Assembly (NCBI GenBank): GCA_944389915.1
Contig: CALXOC010000174.1
Location: 1 to 35,886, forward strand
DNA length: 35,886 nt
Direction of reading: 5' to 3'
From: an uncultured Opitutales bacterium
Lineage (GTDB): Bacteria > Verrucomicrobiota > Verrucomicrobiia > Opitutales > Intestinicryptomonadaceae
Shown here: piece by piece, positions 27,259 through 34,953 of the stretch
Numbering within the stretch: position 1 is the stretch's first letter
How the letters are laid out: each line of letters starts with the position of its first letter
Position numbers and translations under genes: made by a program
Notes under the pieces: model-generated
Seen by the model: only the letters and a program-made list of their open reading frames with translations
Databases searched by the model: none
What the model was told of the DNA's origin: nothing

Positions 27259-27891
27259 ATGAAAAACGCAGTAATATTCGATTTCGACGGAACTATAGCC
27301 GAGACCATACCATTGGCGCTTGAGGCGCTAAAATTAGCATGCTCCCGCTGCGGCATAAGGCAGCCGTCGCAAGACGAGTTCTTTGCCTTATTCGGCCCGT
27401 CCGAATGCGGCATATCGCGCATTTTATACCCCGAAGCCCCCGAAAAATTCTTCGCGGCTTACTTGGACGAATACAATAAATTGCATGACAAGTTTTCCCC
27501 GAAACCCTTCCCCGGAATAGTGGAAACTATAAATAAACTCTCCGCCCGCGGAGCCAAACTCGGGATAATAACCGGAAAGAGCCAGGAAAGCCTAAACATA
27601 TCCTTAAAAAAATACGGAATAAGCGTCGACATAGCCATGAGCGGAAGCATTGAAGGCTCAATTAAACCAGAATGCATGCAAAAAGTTCTTGGTCTATGGA
27701 ATATGAAGCCATCAGAAGTAATCTATGTTGGAGACGCAATAGGCGACGTATTGGATTCTCGCAAAGTTGGGATATGCCCCGTCACTGCGAGGTGGTCGAG
27801 CCTTGCACCAAACCTGAAGGAACTTGAAGAAATAGGGCAAAAACTATATTTCGACAAAGTCTCGGATTTCTCGGACTGGCTCGATTCTTAA
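27259..27891 (+). CDS. HAD superfamily hydrolase, phosphoglycolate-phosphatase-like
   Basis: 210-residue haloacid-dehalogenase phosphatase. Motif I is FDFDGT (nucleophile Asp8, acid Asp10), motif II is in IITGKS, motif III lysine in SIKPE and motif IV in YVGDAIGDVLDS. The helical cap after motif I is of the Gph/beta-phosphoglucomutase type. The substrate may be phosphoglycolate or another small phosphate ester. There is no visible ribosome site, and it starts 16 bases after the tsf terminator, so it depends on read-through or on a promoter inside the terminator; a TATATT at 27242-27247 would give an almost leaderless message. Confidence 0.88.
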   Translation: MKNAVIFDFDGTIAETIPLALEALKLACSRCGIRQPSQDEFFALFGPSECGISRILYPEAPEKFFAAYLDEYNKLHDKFSPKPFPGIVETINKLSARGAKLGIITGKSQESLNISLKKYGISVDIAMSGSIEGSIKPECMQKVLGLWNMKPSEVIYVGDAIGDVLDSRKVGICPVTARWSSLAPNLKELEEIGQKLYFDKVSDFSDWLDS

Positions 27892-27932
27892 ATAGCAACC
27901 GGCCCTCACCGCAGCCGGGCACTTGCCCCGCG

Positions 27933-28634
27933 CTACCTTCTCTGGGATATCAAAATCTGTAAAATATACCAAAACATGAGGGCTATTGCCGCAAAAAGGC
28001 CGAGGGCCGCCGCAACATATTGCCCGTTCCCAAAATTTCTGGCAACCGCGCTTGTTTGATAGAGGACTGCAATCCCCGCAAATACGACCATCGCAGCAGA
28101 AAACCAAAGCCCCAACTGAAATCCGAAAAGAACGGCGCACACTATAATACCGAGCGCAACAAACGAAACTATGCTCAGAAAAGAGCCCAAATAGGAAAAA
28201 TCCTTGCCTGAAAACAGCGCATAGACGCTTATGCCCCCTGCAAGAGCCGCCGTAAGAATTGCAGCTTGTGGAATTGTGTCGGGGGCGAAGGTGTCTGCCA
28301 ATATCAACAGCGGCAGAAATATTACGGCTTCCGCAAGAACGTAGAGGTACAATCCCGCGTACTGCTTCCCTATGGACGTAGATGAATAGGCCCAGGCATT
28401 TGCAAGCCACGACACCCCCATAAAGGCCAGTAAAACAATCAGCCAGTTTCCGCCATCAACCATACGGCGAGACAGCTCAACAGCCGGCCCCCAATGCATC
28501 AGCAAAGCTTCAAGCCCTATAAAAACGGCAAATGCAAGCGCCAAATTCACATAGGTTTTGCGAAGAAATTCGGAGCGCGCCGAAAGTGCCTCTGCGCGCG
28601 ATTGGGCGGTAGTTTGAGAATAGTCGTATCTCAT
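27933..28634 (-). CDS. Bax inhibitor-1/YccA family membrane protein
   Basis: 233 residues with about seven transmembrane segments and a polar N-terminus (about 25 residues), as in bacterial BI-1 relatives (YbhL, YccA, BsYetJ). Family sequence includes the FLRKTYVNLALAF start of TM1, SGKDFSYLGSFL between TM4 and TM5, and VLYQTSAVAR after TM6. Some members are pH-sensitive calcium leak channels; YccA modulates FtsH. The function here is inferred from the family only. It is divergent from rph. Confidence 0.88.
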   Translation of the reverse strand: MRYDYSQTTAQSRAEALSARSEFLRKTYVNLALAFAVFIGLEALLMHWGPAVELSRRMVDGGNWLIVLLAFMGVSWLANAWAYSSTSIGKQYAGLYLYVLAEAVIFLPLLILADTFAPDTIPQAAILTAALAGGISVYALFSGKDFSYLGSFLSIVSFVALGIIVCAVLFGFQLGLWFSAAMVVFAGIAVLYQTSAVARNFGNGQYVAAALGLFAAIALMFWYILQILISQRR

Positions 28635-28710
28635 AAAACGATTTTTAATTTAAATTGTTATATTGCTTTTGGCTTGTCAATTATGCCTTTATAAACATAA
28701 CGGAATTTTT

Positions 28711-29466
28711 ATGGAAAACGAAAGCAAAAATGCGTATATGCGCGCAGACGGACGCAAGTTTGACATGCTCCGCCCCATAACTTTTAAAACCGGAATAGCC
28801 CCGAATGCAACCGGGTCTGTATTGGTATCATTCGGCAATACGCAGGTAATATGCGCATGCACCGCCGAAAAAAAAGTCCCGTCATGGATGAATCTTCTCG
28901 AGACGCCTAAAGGTTGGATAAGCGCTGAATACGCCATGCTTCCCTACTCCACCCTGCAAAGAAAACAGCGCGCCTCAAGTTCGGGGAAGACCGACGGCCG
29001 CTCGGTTGAGATTCAGAGGCTTATAGGAAGATCCATGCGCGCCGTTGCGGACCTGGACAAAATACCCGGCTACACACTGTGGATAGACTGCGATGTCCTT
29101 CAAGCCGACGGCGGAACGCGCACCGCATCGATAAGCGGGGCGTATGTAGCGGCAAAAATTGCCGTGAAAAAATTATTGGCCGCGGGAGAAATACTTGCGG
29201 ATCCATTTTTGGACAGCGTAGCCGCAGTTAGCGTAGGCATACTTGGGGAGAACACGCTGTTAGACCTACCCTACGAGGAAGACAAAGATGCCGATGTTGA
29301 CGCAAATATTGTAATGACAGGCTCGGGAAAATTTGTGGAATTGCAGTCCACGGGCGAAGAAGCATGCTTTGACGATTCCCAACTCCAACAAATAATAAGC
29401 CTCGCCAAAAAGGGACTTGCTGAAATATCGGCGCTGCAAATGAAAGCAATAGAGGATTCAAAATAA
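28711..29466 (+). CDS. rph: Ribonuclease PH
   Basis: Phosphate-dependent 3'-to-5' exoribonuclease that trims tRNA and other RNA ends. The ATG at 28711 gives 251 residues (MENESKNAYMRADGRKFDMLRP). The upstream ATG at 28663 would add 16 atypical residues. Family features: RADGR near the start, the phosphate-site region RSVEIQRLIGRSMRAV, DCDVLQADGGTRTASISGA, and DADVDANIVMTGSG near the end. The next gene begins one base after its stop. Confidence 0.97.
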   Translation: MENESKNAYMRADGRKFDMLRPITFKTGIAPNATGSVLVSFGNTQVICACTAEKKVPSWMNLLETPKGWISAEYAMLPYSTLQRKQRASSSGKTDGRSVEIQRLIGRSMRAVADLDKIPGYTLWIDCDVLQADGGTRTASISGAYVAAKIAVKKLLAAGEILADPFLDSVAAVSVGILGENTLLDLPYEEDKDADVDANIVMTGSGKFVELQSTGEEACFDDSQLQQIISLAKKGLAEISALQMKAIEDSK

Positions 29467-29467
29467 C

Positions 29468-29791
29468 ATGGACAAAACCCAGAGAGCCCTATCCACATTT
29501 AGAAAGCCGTATTCCTGCGCCCAAACAGTTTATGCGGCATTTAAAGATGCAAGCGAGGAAAGCATGGATTTCATGAAATCCAACAGCGGCGGACGCGCTG
29601 AAAACAATATGTGCGGCGCCCTATTTGCCGCAAAAACCCTCGCGCCGCAAAGTATGAAGGAAGATATTGTCAGGGAATTTGAAGCCTTAGCGGGAGATAC
29701 GCGCTGCAAAGAACTCAAAGGCGTCCATAAAGTTCCATGCCAAGAATGTGTGCGAATAGCGGCAAGCCTATTGGAAAAACGGGGCCTCTGA
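29468..29791 (+). CDS. Small cysteine-rich putative redox protein (C_GCAxxG_C_C type)
   Basis: 107 residues with five cysteines: Cys17 in YSCAQTVYAAF, Cys49 in the NNMCGALFAAK segment after a glycine pair, Cys80 in CKELKG, and Cys91/Cys94 in CQEC. This order matches the family named for its C-GCAxxG-C-C pattern, thought to be redox active or metal binding, though the CGAxxG glycine is replaced by alanine. It is probably cotranscribed with rph (1-base gap). The function is unknown. Confidence 0.75.
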   Translation: MDKTQRALSTFRKPYSCAQTVYAAFKDASEESMDFMKSNSGGRAENNMCGALFAAKTLAPQSMKEDIVREFEALAGDTRCKELKGVHKVPCQECVRIAASLLEKRGL

Positions 29792-29846
29792 TATATCGGA
29801 TTAATTGCGTCTTCACTTTCAAATAATGCGCTAAAGCTCCGGGCCT

Positions 29847-31175
29847 TTATTGCTTGCCTCCCTTAAAAATCTTATCGGCGTAATCCATGTATTGCCGCCA
29901 ATCATAAGGCGTAATGTTGTGTTTGCCATTGCGCAAATGGTAGGATACATCGCCCATAAAAGGCTCTTCAACTCGGAGATTTTTCATATCGGGAAGCAAA
30001 TTAGCCCCGTAAAGGGCATAAACTTTTGAAGCCTCCACAAGCGATAGCAACTCGCCCTTAGGATCCGCCCATAAATCCTCGGTGGCGCTGGCCACGCATA
30101 ATCCGCGAGGCGCTATCAACGCAAGAAGATGGTGCTGGTCTATAGGAAGATTTTCCTCGACCTTCGCGTATTTGTTCAGATTCTTTGAAAACCAGTTTGG
30201 GAAAAAATTAGTTATAATGGCAATATTTTCCCCATAATTTCTGCGCGACATTGCCGCCCCCATGCAACCGGAATTGTTTGACACCGCCGCCGCGAAACGT
30301 TCGTCGGCAGCGGCCGCCAATAGGGCAGTCTTTCCCAAGCGCGAATGGCCTATTGCAACGACTTTGTCTGAGTCTATCTCGGATACGGTCTCAAGGGCGT
30401 CCAATATTCTCGAAAGCCCCCACGCCCACGCAGATATAGCCCCACCATCTTTGAATTCGGAGCCAAAAATTTCATATATTCCGCCGCCGCGGGTCTTTTT
30501 ATCGTCGGGAAATATGTCGCAATAATAGGCTGTAGCCAATGCGTAGCCGCGGGATATCAAGTCTTCAACATTCCAACGCGAAGACATCGCCCCCCTAAAT
30601 TTTTCGTTCGCGCGGTTATCGCTTATTTTCATATTTTGATAACTTACATTGCGAACCCAGCCATCCGGCAATATTATCTCCTTTTCTGGAGAAATCGCAT
30701 AGTTGCCACAAAAATTTAAACCCGCAAAAACGGGAACCGGATATTCGGCACCTTTGGGAATGTACAATAAAACTATAAAACTGTGCTCCTTACCATTGTT
30801 GCACGAAACTAACTTGTACTGGCGGCGCAGGGCTTTTCCGCCCAATGCGGAATCTGAACTCTCAATAAGCTCAACGCTAAACGCAGCGGGACGCGGCGGT
30901 ATGCGCCCGTATAATTCGTCGAGAACAATTCGCTTTATGCGCGGACGCGCCAGGCGCTCCCACTCTTGGGCGGTTGAAATGCGCCGTCCGTCCGGCATGG
31001 ATAGCAGCTCGGGAATCTGGGCCTTCGACGCCTTTGATTCGTCGTAATTAAAGCCGAATTTTTCCCTCTTATCGGGACTTAAAGGAAGCTTTTCTGGAAT
31101 ATTGGGCACATATTCATAAGCACCCACCGATATTGAAAAAATCAATAAATTTAGTATGTAAATTGCTGCTTTCAT
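29847..31175 (-). CDS. CE15 glucuronoyl esterase, secreted
   Basis: 442-residue alpha/beta hydrolase with an N-terminal signal peptide (cut near GAYEY, residue about 19). CE15 enzymes hydrolyse the ester between glucuronoxylan and lignin or related 4-O-methylglucuronate esters. The nucleophile sits in GHSRLGKTAL (Ser278; Arg279 as oxyanion arginine). The family segment HHLLALIAPRGLCVASATEDLWADPKGE is intact and the catalytic histidine is probably His419 in RNGKHNITPYDW. The usual SGEGG acid position reads SGCMG here, so the acid may come from the EDLWAD loop. It is divergent from a secreted glycosidase-like gene. Confidence 0.9.
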   Translation of the reverse strand: MKAAIYILNLLIFSISVGAYEYVPNIPEKLPLSPDKREKFGFNYDESKASKAQIPELLSMPDGRRISTAQEWERLARPRIKRIVLDELYGRIPPRPAAFSVELIESSDSALGGKALRRQYKLVSCNNGKEHSFIVLLYIPKGAEYPVPVFAGLNFCGNYAISPEKEIILPDGWVRNVSYQNMKISDNRANEKFRGAMSSRWNVEDLISRGYALATAYYCDIFPDDKKTRGGGIYEIFGSEFKDGGAISAWAWGLSRILDALETVSEIDSDKVVAIGHSRLGKTALLAAAADERFAAAVSNNSGCMGAAMSRRNYGENIAIITNFFPNWFSKNLNKYAKVEENLPIDQHHLLALIAPRGLCVASATEDLWADPKGELLSLVEASKVYALYGANLLPDMKNLRVEEPFMGDVSYHLRNGKHNITPYDWRQYMDYADKIFKGGKQ

Positions 31176-31310
31176 AGGTCTAAATCATTGTTTAATTAAG
31201 GCTCAAATAAAATTCAATAAATATTTTTATTTGACTCAGTTAAAATTAGTGGTTTAAGGGTTTACATGCAAAACAGACCAGATGTAAGTCTAAAAACATT
31301 GGAGGAAATT
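31176..31310. promoter_or_regulatory. Divergent promoter region for the CE15 and glycosidase-like genes
   Basis: 135 AT-rich bases between two outward-facing secreted-enzyme genes. On the plus strand a TTGACT (31231-31236) could be a -35, with TTAAGG 17 bases downstream as a weak -10. A strong GGAGG (31301-31305) precedes the ATG at 31311. I see no clear operator palindrome. Confidence 0.4.
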
Positions 31311-33347
31311 ATGAAAAGGGGGAGTTCCAAACGTATTTTGAGCATTGCCGCGCTTCTTTTATTGCCGGCATTAAAGCCAATATGCGCTCAAGATTTAACA
31401 AGTTCTCCCGCCAAGGAAAATAGAGAAAGTTTTGTGGCCTGCTCGTATATACCCTATGCGGGATCAGCCGGTAGAAAAGACGCAATTTCGCAACTGTTTT
31501 CAATGAGCTCCGCCTCCATAACTTGGAACGACAGGACATTTATAGTGGGAGACAAGCTTATTAGAACCAACGTACATTGGATACGCGACCATGCTTTAAC
31601 GGTTAAAAGCATGAGATATGTAAAAAGCGACATGACTTCGCTAATAGACTTGATTCTGCAAGAGCAGACTCCAGAAGGTTTTTTCTACGAGATAATAGCG
31701 CCGGAAACCGATATTCACGCCGGAGACATCGTTCCGGAAAATTGCAGAAAACTCTTGCCGAACACCGGCTACGGATTGTCCCGTCTTGAAATAGAAGCCG
31801 ATATTGAATACCTGATGGTGGAGGGAGCATACAATATATGGCAAGCCACCGGCGACGACCAATGGCTCAAAAACAACCTGCCAAAATTGGAAAAAGGCTT
31901 AGAATATATAATGACCTCCCCTAAACGCTGGGACAAAAAATACAATCTCGCCAAGAGGGTTTACACTATAGACACTTGGGATTTCACAAACAGGATATCC
32001 ACCCAGGACGACCGCGGAATACTGCCTACGGATCCCATGGGAATTTTTCACGGAGACAATACCGGCCTCTATTACGCCATGACGCTCGTCGCCAAGATGA
32101 ATGAATATTTAGGCAATAGCCAGGCCGCAGAAAAATGGTCTGTTCGCGCAGAGGAATTAAAAAAACGCATAAACAAATATCTATGGAACGGCAAATTCTA
32201 TAAACACTATCTCATGTTGGACAAGGTTGATCTGGGTGCGAATTTGGCCGAACAGATGAGCCTTTCAAATTCATACAACTTGAACCGCTTGCTAATGTCC
32301 CCCGAACAAGCGCGCGCTCTGCTGCAGTCATACCGCCTGATGCGCGAAAAATTTAAAGGGCCTTTTGACGATTTCAGGACGCTGGAACCCGCATTTCCCA
32401 TATTTAAGGGAATAAAGGCCGGAAGATACACAAACGGTGCCATCGGTTTTTTTGTGGCGGGAGAACTTGCCGTTGCAGCCTTTGAAAACGGCATGGAAGA
32501 ATACGGATTCGACATACTCGAACGCGCAAGCAAAAAAATACTCTCCGACGGCAAAATATCCTTCCTATACAACTATGACGGCAACGATATAGCAGGAGGA
32601 CCCCGCTCATGGGTGGGCGCCGAACTCATGCACGGGCTCGTACGCGGACTCTCCGGAGTGGTCGACAACAAAAAACTTTTTGAAGACGTTACAATTTCGC
32701 CGCGCTGGGTTGTATCAAACGAGGAAAAAGTCAGGGTATTTCTTAAATACGAAGCTTCCGGCGCCTATTTAGACTACGCATTCAACTGGGATAAAAATGC
32801 CGGCAAAATCATATTCTCCCTCTTTTCCCGGCATAAAAAAGCAAAGCTACGAATGCTTATTCCCCCGGGTGCCGAGAGAATAAAACTGAGTATAAACGGC
32901 AAGGACTCTCCATTTGAAATCGAAGACGCGCAGGGGAGCAAATACCTTGTTGCAGACAATTTTCCAAGCTCCTCAAAAGCCGAAATAACATATGCAACAG
33001 ACGTGTCGGTCTCTCCTATAATATCGGTAAAAAGCCAATCCGCCGGCATCTATATTACAAACAAATTGGATAAAGCCCAAAAATGCACCGTCAGTTTGAG
33101 CATGTCGGGCTTAAAGAGCGCCGTGGCGCGCACATTCACGCTTCAACCCTACGAGCGCAGACATGTAGAAATGATGGCTCTTGAAAAAACTGAACAGGAC
33201 GGGAAAATCCCTAAGATAACGCTCGAACGCGACGGTAAAATCTTTGCTTTTCCCGTCAAAAAAGTAATAAACTTTCACGCTATAGAGGGATTTAAAAAGT
33301 ACGGAGACGACTACCTGCATATAAAAAGCGAAAGCGGCACTTATTAA
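31311..33347 (+). CDS. Secreted six-hairpin glycosidase-like protein, family not recognised
   Basis: 678 residues from the ATG after GGAGG. The frame reaches back to 31266, but the signal peptide begins here: KRGSSKR, a hydrophobic stretch, then cleavage near PICA-QD. The central part (about 85-520) is helical with repeats typical of (alpha/alpha)6-barrel glycosidases: NVHWIRDHALTVKSM, EADIEYLMVEGAYNIWQATG followed by DDQWL, WDFTNR, HGDNTGLYYAMT, and NGAIGFFVAGELAVAAFENG. The last 150 residues look like a beta-sandwich (FEDVTISPRWVVSNEEKVRV onward), as after GH78-type or GH116-type barrels. It has no match to a CAZy family that I can name with confidence. Position beside CE15 suggests plant polysaccharide breakdown. 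Confidence 0.7.
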   Translation: MKRGSSKRILSIAALLLLPALKPICAQDLTSSPAKENRESFVACSYIPYAGSAGRKDAISQLFSMSSASITWNDRTFIVGDKLIRTNVHWIRDHALTVKSMRYVKSDMTSLIDLILQEQTPEGFFYEIIAPETDIHAGDIVPENCRKLLPNTGYGLSRLEIEADIEYLMVEGAYNIWQATGDDQWLKNNLPKLEKGLEYIMTSPKRWDKKYNLAKRVYTIDTWDFTNRISTQDDRGILPTDPMGIFHGDNTGLYYAMTLVAKMNEYLGNSQAAEKWSVRAEELKKRINKYLWNGKFYKHYLMLDKVDLGANLAEQMSLSNSYNLNRLLMSPEQARALLQSYRLMREKFKGPFDDFRTLEPAFPIFKGIKAGRYTNGAIGFFVAGELAVAAFENGMEEYGFDILERASKKILSDGKISFLYNYDGNDIAGGPRSWVGAELMHGLVRGLSGVVDNKKLFEDVTISPRWVVSNEEKVRVFLKYEASGAYLDYAFNWDKNAGKIIFSLFSRHKKAKLRMLIPPGAERIKLSINGKDSPFEIEDAQGSKYLVADNFPSSSKAEITYATDVSVSPIISVKSQSAGIYITNKLDKAQKCTVSLSMSGLKSAVARTFTLQPYERRHVEMMALEKTEQDGKIPKITLERDGKIFAFPVKKVINFHAIEGFKKYGDDYLHIKSESGTY

Positions 33348-33387
33348 AAGCCCATATGCACAATTCGGCATACTCGGCCTTTATATG

Positions 33388-34767
33388 CTACGGCAAATAG
33401 CCCAGCAGAGCTGAAACTCCGGCGCTTGCAATCTTTACATTTACAATTTGCCCCTTCAGCTCTTTCGCGCCTTTAAATACAACTTTGCGGTGCGTTCTGG
33501 TGCGTCCCATCATCATGCCCTCCCCGCGCTTTGCCGCGCCCTCCACAAGTATTTGCTCGCTTCGCCCCACAAATGCGTCGTTAAAGCGCTTAGACTGCAC
33601 CTCAAGTTCGCGCAGCAATTCGCTGTTGCGGTATTCCTTCACCTCTTCAGGAATATCGTCGGGAAGCTCGGCGCTCCGAGTTCCTTCGCGCGGGCTGTAT
33701 TTAAATATGTAAGCCATGTCAAAGTCCGCGGCTTTAAAACATTCGCGGGTTGCTTCAAAGTCGGCGTCGGTCTCCCCGGGATAGCCAACTATCACGTCGG
33801 TGGATATTGATATTCCGGGCGCGCGCGCGCGCAATTTTTCAACAATGCCCAAAAATTTTGCGCTTGTATACGGCCTGTTCATTGCCCTCAAAATCCTGTC
33901 GCTCCCCGACTGCATGGGAAGATGCACATATTCGCACAGCTTATCAAGCCAAGAGTATGCGTCTATTAAATCGGCAGTAAAAAACGACGGATGCGGCGAC
34001 GTGAAGCGCATGCGCTCCAATCCTTCTATTTCGTTGAGAGATTTTAACAACGAGACAAAGCCCGAAGCTCCCGCATGTCCGCAAGAATAGGCGTTCACAA
34101 CTTGTCCGAGCAAAGTAACCTCCTTAACCCCGCAATCGCACAAGCTTTTTACCTCAGAGATTATGTCGGCGGCCGGCCGGGAGCGCTGGACGCCTCTCAC
34201 TTTCGGAACTATGCAGTAGGAACAGTTCATTGAACAGCCCTGCATTATTGACACAAACGCGCAAACCCCAGGCTCCCTGCGCGTATCGTGCATGTTTATG
34301 CGCAAATAAGATTCGGCATCGTCAGATATGTCTACTTTTGCTATGCTGTACCGCCTCTTGTCGGAAACTCCACGCGGAACAACGGGCGGCACTTTTCCGG
34401 ATTTGCGCTCCCTCCATATTTCAACGGCGCAATCCGCCACTATATGGGTCTTGCGCGAACCTAAAACAAAATCCAACTGCGGCAATATGTCTAAAATAGA
34501 CTCCCCCCTGTTTTGAGCCATGCACCCTGTAAGGCCTATTACTGGAAACAGTGATTTTCTTCCTCTGCGCTCGTCTATCAAGTGCCCGAGTTTCCCTATG
34601 GCTTTCTGTTCCGCCTGTTCCCTAACGGAGCAAGTGTTTACAACTGCAATGTCGGCAATGGACCAGTCGTCGACTATCTCGCAACCAAGCGCCATGAATT
34701 TGGCGGCTATATGGTCGGAATCGCGCTCGTTCATCTGGCAGCCATATGTACGCAAATAGACTTTCAT
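33388..34767 (-). CDS. miaB: tRNA-2-methylthio-N6-dimethylallyladenosine synthase
   Basis: Radical-SAM methylthiotransferase acting on i6A37 of tRNAs that read UNN codons. The 459 residues contain the N-terminal UPF0004 domain with three cluster cysteines (Cys10 in TYGCQMNERDSD, Cys46 in NTCSVRE, Cys82 in GCMAQ). The radical-SAM motif is C178-x3-C182-x2-C185 in GCSMNCSYCIVPKVRG. A TRAM RNA-binding domain covers about the last 70 residues. Motif wording (TYGCQMN, STDVIVGYPGETD) supports MiaB over RimO or MtaB. With queG it forms the tRNA-modification content of the window. Confidence 0.96.
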   Translation of the reverse strand: MKVYLRTYGCQMNERDSDHIAAKFMALGCEIVDDWSIADIAVVNTCSVREQAEQKAIGKLGHLIDERRGRKSLFPVIGLTGCMAQNRGESILDILPQLDFVLGSRKTHIVADCAVEIWRERKSGKVPPVVPRGVSDKRRYSIAKVDISDDAESYLRINMHDTRREPGVCAFVSIMQGCSMNCSYCIVPKVRGVQRSRPAADIISEVKSLCDCGVKEVTLLGQVVNAYSCGHAGASGFVSLLKSLNEIEGLERMRFTSPHPSFFTADLIDAYSWLDKLCEYVHLPMQSGSDRILRAMNRPYTSAKFLGIVEKLRARAPGISISTDVIVGYPGETDADFEATRECFKAADFDMAYIFKYSPREGTRSAELPDDIPEEVKEYRNSELLRELEVQSKRFNDAFVGRSEQILVEGAAKRGEGMMMGRTRTHRKVVFKGAKELKGQIVNVKIASAGVSALLGYLP

Positions 34768-34953
34768 GTTAAAAATTTACTTGAAAGCAGCCTATATTTA
34801 AGACTACTTTTGCTTTAATTGCATTTTTATACGGGATTTTGCCACTTTTAACTAAAAGTAAAAGTCTAAAAGAGGCAAAATGCAATTTGTGCCGATATAT
34901 TTATTGATAAAAGAATAAAATCGAGACACACTTATTACAGAAAGAAATAAAAA
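34768..34953. promoter_or_regulatory. Divergent region with nested inverted repeats before the carboxyltransferase gene
   Basis: 186 AT-rich bases. The right arm GGCAAAATGCAAT (34874-34886) matches a split left arm: ATTGCATTTT (34818-34827) and ATTTTGCC (34836-34843). Inside is a perfect ACTTTT-AACT-AAAAGT hairpin (34844-34859), followed by two more AAAAG copies. No GC-rich stem with a T run is present, so this looks more like an operator region than a terminator. Confidence 0.45.
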
